Assembly: GCA_037975125.1 (NCBI GenBank)
Contig: CM075856.1
Span: 2,178,825-2,242,824 of the forward strand
Source of the DNA: Latrodectus hesperus
Lineage: Eukaryota > Arthropoda > Arachnida > Araneae > Theridiidae
Direction of reading: 5' to 3'
Length of the DNA stretch: 64,000 bases
A program made the translations under genes and the position numbers. Each line of letters opens with the position of its first letter. Within the stretch, counting starts at the first letter, position 1. The notes under the pieces are model-generated. The model was not told where the DNA came from, searched no databases, and saw only the letters and a list, made by a program, of their open reading frames with translations. Shown piece after piece: positions 22,401-30,949 of this stretch.

Positions 22401-24985
22401 TTCTATCTAGAAATACAGGGTAGTATTTTTACAAGTCTAATTAAATCAAAGGTGATTTTATATTCAATATATTCACTGCATTTATTTCAATCAAATTTCA
22501 TTTACTAAGAAATTAACAGCTTCTCTGGAGGCGCTAGTTTGTAAGTTATAGATGAAATTTTCTTTTAGAAATGTTATTTTCCCAATTGTATGATGGTGGT
22601 CACTTCTATTAATGTGTTCCATTATTTGTCAACAAAACTCATTTTGTTACTCGTATATGATAATTAGTCTGTTTTGATTTCTTTTATAAGAACAGTGTTA
22701 CTAATAAAAACACTTTACTTCATAAATAGTCAATATTGAAAAGTTGGTGTTTTTAAGTTGAAGATTAAGTTAGTTTTAATGATTATATTTTATAGTTTAT
22801 GTATAGTTTTGGGCAATAACAAAATTATAAATTAAAATTAAAATAAGTTTTTTTTTCTTCAAAAGTGATTCCCCAAATTTACTTTAGATTTTCTAACTTG
22901 CTTGTTGTTTTATTTAAATGGTGTGAGTTAAGGCAGGCTCAATCTGTACGAAATATTCAAGCAGTATCATTTTGCAAAATTTTGCTTACAAATTAAATAT
23001 ATTTGAGATTTATTTTCAATGTGAAGTTAAACTTTGTTTTAGCATTTTTCTTAAAACTTTGTTAAAATTAAAAATATTATTTGCATGGTAATTTGATTTT
23101 ATTATTACAATTATTTTAATAGTAGATTTTTTGTATTTTTAAAATTTTATACTGTGAATTAGATTAGTTTTAATTATATTGAAAAAAATAGTAGTAATAT
23201 ATTTTAATATGTTATAAAAGTAATATCTACTTTATAGAAATTTGATATTTCATAAATCAATTATTTTCATTCATTTTATGCATTATAATAATTATTTAGA
23301 ATTATTAAACTAGAAATCTAAAAAGCCAGAATAGAAAATAAAAACTCATGTACTACAAAACATTGTTTTTTGTGTATTGTATTGATGTTTCGTTATATTT
23401 TTTATCCTATAAAATATTCTTAAAAAAAGGTTTTTAATCAAACATTCATTGTTTATCAAATTGTTCATTGTGACAGGGTGAAACAAATGTTTTTAAAGGA
23501 GAAAGGATACTCACCCAATAGCTTACAAAGGCAACCTGATTCTCAGGTGGCAGTGGAAGTGATGAAAGCGGCATTTACTTATAACCCTGACTTTGAAGTG
23601 AGTTCTTTTGCATTGATCTAAATTCTATAAGAGAAAGTTAAATATAAATATAGAAAAATAAAAGGTGAATAATTATTTTAGAGTAAATTACAAAAAATTG
23701 GAAAAGATATTTGTTGTAAGGTATTTGTTTAATATTAAATTTCCTAAAAGGAGGTATTTCTTAAAAAAAATTTGACTGAAAAAATTATAAAATTTATTTA
23801 CATTGTTTCATAATTTTAAAATTTCCTGCAAATAAATAAGTCTTTCTTACAAATTAAAATATTTATAATAGTGAATCGATTCTTTCTAAATTATTTCATA
23901 TTAAAATAGTCAACTAGAGATTAAGTAGTGAATTCAGCTCAAGGTAGATCAATTGAAGTTTAAGAATTCCACTTGGGTGCAGGTAATATTGATTTGGAAT
24001 TCTTTTTCGAATTATTGCTTCTTTTTGAATTAGGTTAAACTTGTAACTAAATAATTATTATTATTATAATTTCTGGATGAGCAATTTGTGGATTCAATTG
24101 TTCATTTAAGGCGAGCATATTTATGTTGTGGATTATATTTTAAATCATAGATTACAACTGAGTCACATTTCATGTATAAAAAATTATAACAGTTATACCA
24201 AACTAAAATGTGTTTAAAATAGGAGTAAAATAATTTTTTTAATATTAATTGACATGAATAATTAATCTGTGCTCTACCCACATAAAATGCAAAATTCCAA
24301 AAACTGAATTGTTGAAAGATTTGGCTTAAGGCCTTTAATTATAAGGTTATAAATATACTTTAAATTGTATTTCTTGTCGGATTAGTTTGTGAAAAGTGCT
24401 GCTTACTAAACTGAGCAGTTAACTAAAGTTTTGTAACTCTTTAATGTGAAATTGGTGAATATAATTTATATTCTGCCTACAAACTCTTTATATTTTCAAT
24501 TAAAGTTAACTCACATAATGTTTAGTCGACAATTAACATCCCTTATTTAATTCATAAAAATATATTCTTTGTTCTTTATATATAAATTTTTCATATTTTA
24601 AGAATTTAGTTTTCAAAATTAGCAAAAACAATAGTTTATACAAATATATCATTCATATAGATTTAAAAAGATTTAAATCTTTAATTGTTTATCAATTAAA
24701 ATTTTTTTATATGCGTAACAGTATGTAAAAATTTTGATACTCTTACAGTATTCCTTACCTGGATGCAAAACAACCGCCAGTAAAATTCTCGAGAAGAACC
24801 TGTCGTGCGTGGAAGAGACAAGGAAAAAACGTTTAGTCTTTCAGCGGCTTTGGCCGTCCATGTTTTTAGGAATAGTCAACGATGCTTTAGAAGATTATAT
24901 TGACCTAAATCGCCATATGAAACTGTCCATGCAAAGCTTGCTAAAAAAATGCAAATCTTTAGAAGAAAATGATAGTGTTGATTAA
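1912..24985 (+). CDS. LRRC49: LRRC49 orthologue (leucine-rich repeat protein 49, tubulin polyglutamylase complex subunit), ten visible exons, 5' end outside window
   Basis: Exons: 1912-1973, 4818-4965, 8593-8676, 12795-12988, 14007-14132, 15056-15299, 19136-19318, 22070-22179, 23477-23597 and 24749-24985. Every junction is AG/GT and all phases agree, giving about 502 residues that end at TAA 24983-24985. The order is the last LRRs and LRR cap (YRHLILYNIPQLKVLDTRRA), a charged helical linker (DEERRTAHALMRKEEQKRQE), a lysine-rich low-complexity stretch, then the conserved C-terminal domain (TYLAEVEFGNLQLYGPGA, ... INGSM, VTELERIKAEEIFG, FQRLWPSMFLGIV). This block order matches LRRC49 of vertebrates as I know it, about 690 residues, so roughly 200 N-terminal residues lie upstream. 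The family binds TTLL1, TPGS1, TPGS2 and NICN1 in the complex that glutamylates tubulin tails in cilia and neurons; that role is inferred from orthology. Confidence 0.93.
1974..4817 (+). other. LRRC49 intron a-b
   Basis: AT-rich intron. The only recognisable content is an old tRNA-derived SINE near its 3' end (entered separately). Confidence 0.6.
4224..4367 (+). repeat. Old copy of tRNA-derived SINE family A
   Basis: It contains the polymerase III box-B core GGGTTCGAATCCCA and the family's following segment (TTGGGCATTGATGTTCGTAG, then AATCCACTTTAAA, TCTAATTAGCTCTCATGTA). It aligns along its whole length with the young copies at 26,540 and 27,355 but with many substitutions. No target-site duplication is recognisable. 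Confidence 0.75.
4818..4965 (+). CDS. LRRC49: LRRC49 exon b (last LRR and LRR C-terminal cap)
   Basis: 148 bases between CTTCCAG and GTATAA. One base completes the split Arg, then 49 codons follow. LCDLTLDGCPLTTIPNYRHL is an LRR running into the YR..(I/L)xxxxPxLxxLD cap typical of LRR proteins of this group. It ends in phase 0. Confidence 0.93.
7402..7460. repeat. (TA)n microsatellite, about 29 units
   Basis: An uninterrupted alternating TA run. Its length is likely to vary between individuals and may be unreliable in the assembly. Confidence 0.95.
7977..8139 (+). repeat. Decayed tRNA-derived SINE family A copy
   Basis: It aligns loosely with the young family-A copies: AAGCTGATAGCTGA at the head, TTTTTGTAGTGGCTCAGAGT then CCACTG in the middle, and TTATGCAAAAAATAACCATA and GAGCAAATGACAAAC at the tail. 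Box B is degraded (GATTTGATTCA). Confidence 0.65.
8593..8676 (+). CDS. LRRC49: LRRC49 exon c (charged linker helix)
   Basis: 84 bases, 28 codons, between TTTAAAG and GTGAGT. The DEERR start followed by a Lys/Glu-rich helix corresponds to the post-LRR segment of LRRC49. Phase 0 at both ends. Confidence 0.9.
8677..12794 (+). other. LRRC49 intron c-d
   Basis: AT-rich intron. It holds a possible old SINE (10,905-11,042) and a short imperfect stem with ATTTACTTCGTTTT against AAAACAAAGTAAAT around 10,650-10,695. The short open frames at 10,306 and 12,043 lack any coding signal. Confidence 0.55.
10905..11042 (-). repeat. Possible old tRNA-derived SINE, reverse strand
   Basis: Read on the minus strand it has a degraded box A (GCATAGTAGCAAAATCAC) and box B (GATTTTGAGTTTTATCCC), then ATGGTAGATGGTCACTGCAC, which resembles the middle of the copy at 14,520. 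Too diverged for firm assignment. Confidence 0.4.
12795..12988 (+). CDS. LRRC49: LRRC49 exon d (linker, Ser/Thr-rich)
   Basis: 194 bases between ATTCCAG and GTAAGA. It opens with EAKVKAIATARQLWESS, continuing the helical linker with the conserved RQxW position, then becomes Ser-rich and acidic (SFSEEEEDLF). It ends with two bases of a split codon that the next exon completes as Cys. Confidence 0.88.
14007..14132 (+). CDS. LRRC49: LRRC49 exon e (lysine-rich low-complexity linker)
   Basis: 126 bases between TTTTTATAG and GTAAGT. The reading GGQDMDCSECDGGKAK, then a run rich in Lys and Gln, has little conservation. The call rests on both splice sites being good, phase fit on both sides, and absence of stops. 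An internal GTAATA at 14056 is a weaker alternative donor. Confidence 0.75.
14520..14667 (+). repeat. Decayed tRNA-derived SINE family A copy
   Basis: The segment GATTCCACCAATGACTTGG, then ATGTTTGTAGATGATCAGTG and a tail ending CTCATGTGCAGAAAATGA, follows the order of the young family-A copies (box B, GGATGTTTGTAG, CTCGTGTGCAAAAAATGA). Heavily mutated. Confidence 0.5.
15056..15299 (+). CDS. LRRC49: LRRC49 exon f (conserved C-terminal domain, first part)
   Basis: 244 bases. The acceptor is TATTTCTAG. The donor is GTTGGT after GAG, a weak but canonical GT site. It contains LTYLAEVEFGNLQLYGPGA and a segment ending KMKTQFPNIE, the most family-specific block of LRRC49. Reading past the donor reaches a stop at 15318-15320, which supports splicing here. 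Confidence 0.92.
15721..15791. repeat. Near-perfect 34-bp inverted repeat, 3-base loop
   Basis: Arms 15,721-15,754 and 15,758-15,791 are complementary with a single mismatch around an AAA loop. It would form a long stable hairpin in RNA or cruciform DNA. It could be a palindrome-type transposon remnant or a microRNA-like foldback; nothing in the sequence decides. Confidence 0.85.
17585..17705 (-). repeat. Possible old tRNA-derived SINE, reverse strand
   Basis: The minus strand reads CATGTCCTAGTGATAGGAC (box A-like) and, 30 bases on, GATTTCGAGTTTGAGCC (box B-like), then GTCACTGGTGAACAATGG. It looks tRNA-derived but differs from family A. Confidence 0.4.
17939..18135. mobile_element. Foldback MITE-like element, arms about 70 bp
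   Basis: The left arm 17,939-18,010 and right arm 18,065-18,135 are reverse complements over nearly their whole length (TTTCAGAATTATTTTGAGGA ... AATCACAAATTTATTT) with a few mismatches and one short T-run indel. They enclose a 54-bp AT-only centre. No coding capacity. This is the shape of a nonautonomous foldback or MITE insertion; a TA-rich flank prevents a clear duplication call. Confidence 0.75.
19136..19318 (+). CDS. LRRC49: LRRC49 exon g (conserved C-terminal domain, second part)
   Basis: 183 bases, 61 codons, between TTTTTCAG and GTAAAC. It carries LESLSQLNALGQIPGLKTL, then GNPV, LWRMYAVYRL and QINGSM, matching the order of LRRC49 blocks (NALAQL, GNPV, LWKYYVLFRL, INGTEV). The open frame on the opposite strand here is an antisense shadow. 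Confidence 0.93.
19319..22069 (+). other. LRRC49 intron g-h
   Basis: AT-rich intron with one 5'-truncated LINE end at 21,529-21,667. The open frames at 19,716 and 21,016 show no recognisable protein. Confidence 0.55.
21529..21667 (+). mobile_element. Heavily 5'-truncated LINE 3' end with 13-bp target-site duplication
   Basis: The 139-bp body begins GTGACTGCCTTGAAAACGAC and ends in a GAA/GAT microsatellite tail. It is flanked by a perfect AATGTTAATTTGC duplication at 21,516-21,528 and 21,668-21,680. The body is nearly identical to the 3' end of the copy at 47,938-48,400, including the segment GGGGGTCCTGGTATGCACTT, then CTGAGGAAGGCAAAGG and CCCACCCTGGGCTGT. A microsatellite tail fits an RTE-like family. 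It encodes only the last residues of the reverse-transcriptase protein (SWYALLRKAKAHPGL). Confidence 0.88.
22070..22179 (+). CDS. LRRC49: LRRC49 exon h
   Basis: 110 bases between CATGGCAG and GTAAGT. VTELERIKAEEIFGGLGFAA then LPKYRLSSLLNSPR matches the family's AE-x-LFG and (P)QYRLxxLL positions. It ends in a split Arg codon. Confidence 0.92.
22180..24748 (+). other. LRRC49 introns h-i and i-j
   Basis: AT-rich sequence on both sides of exon i (23,477-23,597). I see no repeats or other features worth naming. Confidence 0.5.
23477..23597 (+). CDS. LRRC49: LRRC49 exon i
   Basis: 121 bases between TGTGACAG and GTGAGT. One base completes Arg, then VKQMFLKEKGYSPNSLQRQP and 20 further residues ending NPDFE. 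The KQ(F/M)xxLxxKG start matches the family; the rest is weakly conserved. Confidence 0.9.
24749..24985 (+). CDS. LRRC49: LRRC49 last coding exon j
   Basis: 237 bases from CTCTTACAG to TAA. The frame KKRLVFQRLWPSMFLGIVND followed by HMKLSMQSLL is the C-terminal helix pair of LRRC49 (LQKLWPQMF, YMKLCLQ in vertebrates). An upstream in-frame TTG lies in the intron and is not a start. Confidence 0.93.
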   Translation, partial: YSLPGCKTTASKILEKNLSCVEETRKKRLVFQRLWPSMFLGIVNDALEDYIDLNRHMKLSMQSLLKKCKSLEENDSVD

Positions 24986-25250
24986 ATTTACATTGTTTTT
25001 AAATGCCTTTTTTTGTAAACAAAGAAAAAAAAGAAATTGGACAATTGAAATCAACTTCTAGTCTGTTTCAATTTGATTATTACTCACTCTTTCATATCAA
25101 AAGAATGTTAAAATTTGGAATTTCATTTTTTGGACAATCAATCTTCTATATATATTTACACACACATATATATATAGATAAAACACAAACTCTTCTATTT
25201 CAGGTATTACCACTTTAAATCTTATATATAAATTTTGTTTTGAATAAAGC
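24986..25250 (+). other. LRRC49 3' UTR with AATAAA at 25243-25248
   Basis: An AATAAA hexamer lies 258 bases after the stop and is followed by T-rich sequence. This is the first canonical poly(A) hexamer after the stop codon, so the transcript probably ends near 25,265. Confidence 0.6.
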
Positions 25251-26526
25251 TTATCTATTTATCTCATTGTTGTTGATATTTTTTTGACCTTTAAATTGCT
25301 AAAAAAAAATTTTTTTTTTTTACTTCTGTGGAAAAAAAATTTTATATCTGAATATTTGGAACTATATAAATAATTTTTATTATTTAATTTGATAATTTCT
25401 GTACAAAAAGTAATGCACTTATTTAAAAATCCAATATTACTTGTTTATAAAAATGCAAAAGTAATTTTATTTTTAAAAATAAATAAAAAATATTTATTGA
25501 AAATATATTCTTTAAATGATTTAAAACATTTTTAGCTTACTTGAATTTTTTATGTTATAATAAAATAAAGAATGTAAAATGCAAATTACAGGAAGACAAT
25601 TTTAATACTAAAATTCTTTTTATTTTCAATATTTTCCTCTTTTAATTTTATATGTGATTAAAATGGTTTAATAATGATTATTGCTCATTAGTTTTGGTTT
25701 AAGTATGTAGTACCTTTTGTGTCTTGTACTGATTAAAATATAATTGCTGAAAATCAAATTTATCTCAATCATTGAGAAATTCAGTCAGATATTCAAAATT
25801 TTAGCATTTTGCAACTCAAAAATTGTGAGTTATTTTTACCAAAATGTATTGTACATAAGTTAAATTAAAATTCTTCAAATTTATTAAGTATTAAAATTTT
25901 CGTCCATATACAAATTATTTTTGTACCTCTTACTAAACCTTCTATCATTTAAATAAACAATATATAGTCATATATACTCAATTAAACGAAGCTTTTTCAT
26001 TTTCCTTGTATTTTTACTCATGAAATATTTTTATGGAATTTATGTGATTAAAGTTTTCCAAAATAAAAATATTCACGAGTTATATGATAAATATGCATAG
26101 TTAAAAAACTAATTTGTTTTATTTTTTGAATTAAGTATACATTACTGAATATTCTGGTCTTAAGGTTCAGCTGCTTATGGGTTCAAATCTTACTTCAAGA
26201 TTATCTGAATGAAATAGTTTAAAGCCTCTTCAAAATTATATTATAACCAATCCACTTTCGTGTTAGTGTTGATAGGACAATTAAATTAAGGGAAACCAAA
26301 ATTATATTTAAAAGAGTTTATCACTATAATTTTAACTTGGATATATGTTTTTAAAGATAATAGCCAACAAGCTATTTTCTAAGAATTCTTTTTCTTTAAA
26401 CACTTTAGATTCAAAACCTAAGAAATCAAGAGCATTGACAGTAATTTCACTTATTTTTTAATTTTGTAAGTAATGCTCAAAGCAGAGCCGGTTTCTAAAC
26501 ACATATTCTCAAATACGATCCATAGT
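25251..26526. other. AT-rich intergenic stretch downstream of LRRC49
   Basis: Mostly featureless. About 26,155-26,275 there is a weak match to family-A SINE sequence (GGTTCAGCTGCTTATGGGTT, CAAATCTTACTTCAAG), listed separately. Confidence 0.5.
26155..26275 (+). repeat. Very decayed SINE, probably family A
   Basis: The core TATGGGTTCAAATCTTACTT parallels the box-B region GTGGGTTCGAATCCCACCTT of the young copy 400 bp downstream. AGTTTAAAGCCTC and CAATCCACTTTCG follow. Degraded and without visible ends. Confidence 0.4.
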
Positions 26527-26539
26527 TCTTACATTAACG

Positions 26540-26719
26540 GCCGAGCTGGCAGCCGAATGGTTAACGCTCTTGCCTTCGGTTCAACAGTTCGTGGGTTCGA
26601 ATCCCACCTTGGGCATGGATGTTTGTAGTGGTTCGGAATCCACTTTAAACCGAAAGTCCCAGTCTAATTAGCCCTCGTGTGCAAAAAATGACCGTTGAGC
26701 GACAAACAAACCAAACCAA
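26540..26719 (+). mobile_element. Young tRNA-derived SINE (family A) with 13-bp target-site duplication
   Basis: The body begins GGCCGAGCTGGCAGCCGAAT. It has a pol III box A (TGGCAGCCGAATGG) and box B (GGTTCGAATCC at 26,597), a tRNA-unrelated middle and an A/C-rich tail (GAGCGACAAACAAACC). A perfect duplication TCTTACATTAACG flanks it at 26,527-26,539 and 26,720-26,732. The copy at 27,355-27,528 is almost identical, so both are recent. Mobilisation depends on a partner LINE that is not identifiable here. Confidence 0.92.
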
Positions 26720-26732
26720 TCTTACATTAACG

Positions 26733-27340
26733 ATTGAATACAAATAAGGTGAAGCCACTGGCAACGGGTAGAAGGTCGTAGCAAAGTTACTGGAAATCAA
26801 ACCGAACTTGTGTGTGTGCTCGATCATCTTCGAATATTTGAAGAGCTGCTTACATATGAAGATTGAGTCAAGCAGAAGGGCCAGAGTTACTAATTTTTCT
26901 ACTATGCGGTATATACCAAAAGTGTTATAGTGATGGGTGGGAATCAGTCTAATTAATCGCAAACAAAACTGTAATAAACTTTAGTGCATTGTCTATATAT
27001 GCAAGTACTATCGCTTCCAAGAATATAGTATAAAACGACATTACTCAAGAAAACACGTTTCAACAAAATAGAGGGGAGTCAAGAAAAGGGCTATTACAGA
27101 AACTAAAACAGCATTGTGTGAAAAATCGGACATGGATCGCAAGAGCTGTATTACCGTTTCTTACGAAGTAGCACCGGAAATTGTCAAAGTGAAATTTTTT
27201 AATGCTGGAGTACTGAATAAATGCAATCAATATTTTTTGTATAAAATAATTCAATGAAACACAAAAATTGTCTCAATATCGCATCACACAATTAAGATAC
27301 TTTCACTTCAAGAAGAAAACTATTGAGGACAGAAAACGTT
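26733..27340. other. Unassigned spacer between two SINEs, less AT-rich
   Basis: About 600 bases with visibly more G and C than its surroundings and short open frames on both strands (longest near 27,060-27,254, minus). I recognise no protein. It could be an untranslated or first exon, or a decayed element. Confidence 0.3.
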
Positions 27341-27354
27341 CTCAACAAAGCCCA

Positions 27355-27528
27355 GCCGAGCTGGCAGCTGAATGGTTAGCACTCTTGCCTTCGGTTCAAC
27401 AGTTCGTGGGTTCGAATCCCACCATGGGCATGGATGTTTGTAGTGGTTCGGAATCCACTTCAAGCCGTAAGTCCCGGTCTAATTAGCCCTCGTGTGCAAA
27501 AAATGACCGTTGAGCGACAAAAACAAAC
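27355..27528 (+). mobile_element. Young tRNA-derived SINE (family A) with 14-bp target-site duplication
   Basis: The body starts GCCGAGCTGGCAGCTGAATG, carries box B GGTTCGAATCC at 27,409, and ends GAGCGACAAAAACAAA. The duplication CTCAACAAAGCCCA is perfect at 27,341-27,354 and 27,529-27,542. It differs from the copy at 26,540 at only a few positions. The 72-codon open frame through this region is a product of the SINE, not a gene. Confidence 0.92.
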
Positions 27529-27542
27529 CTCAACAAAGCCCA

Positions 27543-29577
27543 CAACAACAATAATATAACTTTTGCGATTATATCCATGAATTGTTCTGTTTTGTATTTC
27601 CAGTATGATACTTTTGTTTAACAAGTATTATTTTGTTATGTTCATTTTCTGGTTTGTTATGTCCATTTCCTTCAGGTAGCAATTTTATTGTCTCCTGTAA
27701 TGTATAAAATCTATTTTTCATTTGTAAGTGCTGGAAGAATAGTATTAAAACCAGGATTTCAATATTTGCTAAATTACTGTCACATCACATTAGTGGATTC
27801 CGCGCCTGATCGGCATCACGTATTATGCAACGAAAGTAAAAATTTAATCTTTGAAATTAATTAATTTATAAAAATTTCCTCGTTGAAATTAATTAGATTA
27901 TAAAAATTTCATCATTTAAATGTATTAAATTATAGAAATTGCATCGTTGAAATTAATTAAATTATATAAAAATTTCATTGTTGAAATTGAATTTGTTGCA
28001 ACTTGCACAATGAGGTTTCCTTTTGGAATCGAAATCAAAACCATTTTGTACTTTCTGTAATTTCGCTTTCATTTGTCATATTTTCGTACGTCAGTTATTA
28101 AAGTATTAAAATTATTTTTTAATATTCACAGTCGAACATTTCGAAGAAATCGAACGAAGTAAGTGAAAATAATGTGTAATAAAACATTTTTCGATTTAAT
28201 ATTAAATGTGATTTTTATATTCTTGTCTCCACACACACACACAAGGCTGACTGTGAAGCTTTTTAATGGAAAATTAGCATTTTCACAAGATAATTTTTTA
28301 ATCTTTCTAATTTTTTCACCTTGAGCACCTTAAAAAAGAGTGAATAAATATGGTTGAATTTTATGTTTTTTTAATTTAAAACTTTGCTGCATTGTTGGAA
28401 GAACAAATAATCAGTTGCCGGTATATCACATATTTTACCACTCATAGGGTCTGCTTTTATAAACATTTTGCATTTTTAAAGTAACAATAGAACAAATATT
28501 AGTTTTCTGTTCTAAAAAACGCTTGTTTTGAATTAAAAATTTCGATATAAATGCGAAGTGTTGACAACTATTACTCTAAAAGATGGAAAGTTTTACTAGA
28601 ACATTTGTGAGAAATTGCGTTTACAAATTTGGTGAAACAGACAAAAAATTTATTCCAGTAGGTTTTCTTTATGGCGATGTCGAAAAATAGCAGTAAATTA
28701 GTGAAGCGTTTGCATCAGAATAACTATTACCTTTAAAAATGTTTGTAGTTTTTTTTTCAGCCCTTTTCTTTTCTAACCTTCCTTGATTAAAATTCTTTTG
28801 TTTCTTTATCATGCCTTTTAAGTTGTACATGATGTTAAGCGATGAATGATTCTTGCTTTGCTAAGTTTTGAAATCCTAATTAAGCCACTGTGCATACATT
28901 AGATTAAATGTAAAAAATGTACAACAATAAGGAGGAACACGCGGTGCATTACTTATCGGTTAACGAAATAAGTGTGTCATCAAAATTTCATAGTTTTGAT
29001 CCATAATAGAAGCTGAAACAAATAATTTGATCCAAGTGAGTCAATGTGTCAAATCCACATCAAGGCATACTACTTTTAGTAAGAACATTAAATTATTCGT
29101 ATACAAAGCCTTCCTAATTGGGTTAAAAAAATTTTATCGAGATTAACTCCACTACTTATAGGACTTGCACTGACCCCAAACCATGGATAATAAGGTTAAA
29201 GAATAAATTCTTACCGTTCAACAAATATTGCCCAAAGGCAATAAAACTTGAATTTGGAAGCCATTAACCATTATCAAATTTATGGATATGCAATTGGTAT
29301 ATCCCACCAAACCAATGAGTGGATATTAAGCACTATGTTGTATACAAGCCCTAGTTGCTCAGGTCATGGAATATCAAAGGATATTCATTCCTATATCAAT
29401 CTATTCTCTACAATCGCAAGTAAAACAGTTAAAGAATAGGTAATTGTTGAATGCAACATCTTTAAATGCATCATGAGATTAAAACATTTACGAGAATAAA
29501 TACTATATAATATATAATAATAATATAGTACTAATAATATTAACAACATTCCATTCGGTATGTTGTTATTATATCAG
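27543..29577. other. Intergenic stretch with a short tandem repeat
   Basis: No exon or transposon protein recognised. It contains the tandem repeat at 27,853-27,990 and a short (CA)n at about 28,231. The open frame at 29,248 has no recognisable homology. Confidence 0.5.
27853..27990. repeat. Imperfect tandem repeat, about four units of 32-35 bp
   Basis: Units start GAAATTAATTAATTTATAAA, GAAATTAATTAGATTATAAA, a diverged AAATGTATTAAATTATAGAA, and GAAATTAATTAAATTATATA. Each is followed by AAATTTC or AAATTGC and a C(A/G)TTG-type junction. The units differ, so it is not a fresh expansion. Confidence 0.75.
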
Positions 29578-29810
29578 GGGCGCTCCGTGGCTGAGTGGTC
29601 AAAGGCATCACTGCTAATCGCTTGAGAGCGTAGAAGTGTGGGTTCGATTCCCACCGTGGCCCTGGGTGTTTTCTTCATTATTCTTCTTCTGTGGTTGTAC
29701 ATCTATCATTGCGTTATTTGTCCTAATATCGACGAAGACTTACAAGCGGATCTCAAGAATCAAGCATACAAGTCTGAATATATGTAATGTAATAAATAAA
29801 AAAATATTAA
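29578..29810 (+). mobile_element. tRNA-Ser-like SINE (family B), probable short target-site duplication
   Basis: The head GGGCGCTCCGTGGCTGAGTG contains box A, box B is GGTTCGATTCC at 29,641-29,651, and CACTGCTAATCGC sits where the GCU anticodon loop of tRNA-Ser would be. The 5' and 3' acceptor strands pair at only about half the positions, and unrelated sequence follows to an A-rich end (AATAAATAAAAAAATATTAA). TATATCAG precedes the head and recurs at 29,811-29,818. That makes a SINE more likely than a functional tRNA gene. Confidence 0.75.
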
Positions 29811-29818
29811 TATATCAG

Positions 29819-30949
29819 ATAATATAACAATGATATATTAACAATATTTCATTCGCACTCACTTTTTAAATCAATAAACAGTTAAATTTGATTTAAACAT
29901 CACGCAGAAAATATTGCTGCTTTATTCTTGAAACTGATTTAAAAGACATCGGATTTGGTTTTAAAGTCCATTTATAGTTCTTTAATACTATAATTTAATG
30001 TATACTTTGGAGTTTTTATAATTGAGCATGATTTAAGAACATTTATAAACCAAAATGGAAGTCGTTAAGATCATAATAACTGTTATAAATATGGAATGAA
30101 TGGCTTTGATAAATTTAATTTTCCTCAAACCCAAAGTAATTTTGCGGGACTTAGTTCAAAATTTTATAAATAATTCCGTTTAATTGTTTGTTCAAATTTT
30201 GCTCTCCTTATGTTTGTTTTAAGCACATAACAAGACAGCACTAAATCTGTTGAAATAGATTTAAATCAGATCCGACACATTTAAATCATGAACTTAAATC
30301 GCGAAAAGATTTGTTGCTACAATTATAAGCGGTTTCAAAATCTCACTGAGCACGGGATACAATTGACTGAATATGGTTGTCAACTCTAAGTTATTTTAAT
30401 AATTCAGAAGAAACTTCAAAAACAACTAAAAAACTGGTAATTCCACATCATTTTCAATATGGAATTTAAAAAGTATGTTTTTGATTTGATTTTAAAATTA
30501 AGTAATGCAAAATTTTAAATAATTATAAGAAAATTAGCCATAACTGATATTCAAGATTATAATAAATTTAGTGAAGCTTCTAAAAAAAGTTGCTCTACCA
30601 TTTATGAAATTGAACTTTATAAATTGGATGCAAAACTTGTGCATTACAATTATAGAATTGAATAAATTGTTCAGAAGTGTATCATTTAATTTAAATTATT
30701 CTTCGCACGATTATTTGTTTAGTTACATTTTGTTTGTTTAGTTTGTTTGTTAGTTATATTTGTTTAGTTACCTATCTTTACTATTCGAAGAAGCTAAGTT
30801 CTACAAATCACTTCATAATTTTATATTATGTTTAAGTTACAATGTCGACAACTAAGCTCAAGTCTTCCTCGCCGTATTAGTGGTAAAATACTGATTGTTT
30901 AAGGAATTTTCGATATGTGCCTAAACTCTCTCAGCAACACAATCTTAGG
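29819..30949. other. Intergenic AT-rich stretch
   Basis: No coding signal. A degenerate run of TTTGTTTAGTTA-like units occurs at about 30,710-30,775. Confidence 0.45.

Noticed and set aside
26645..26962. 105-codon minus-strand open frame
   Set aside because: It overlaps the antisense of a SINE for its last part and has no motif.
27268..27486. 72-codon plus-strand open frame
   Set aside because: Most of it is translated SINE sequence including its target-site duplication.
29578..29665. A functional tRNA-Ser gene
   Set aside because: The acceptor stem pairs poorly, and unrelated sequence continues to an A-rich end with a short flanking repeat; a SINE fits better.
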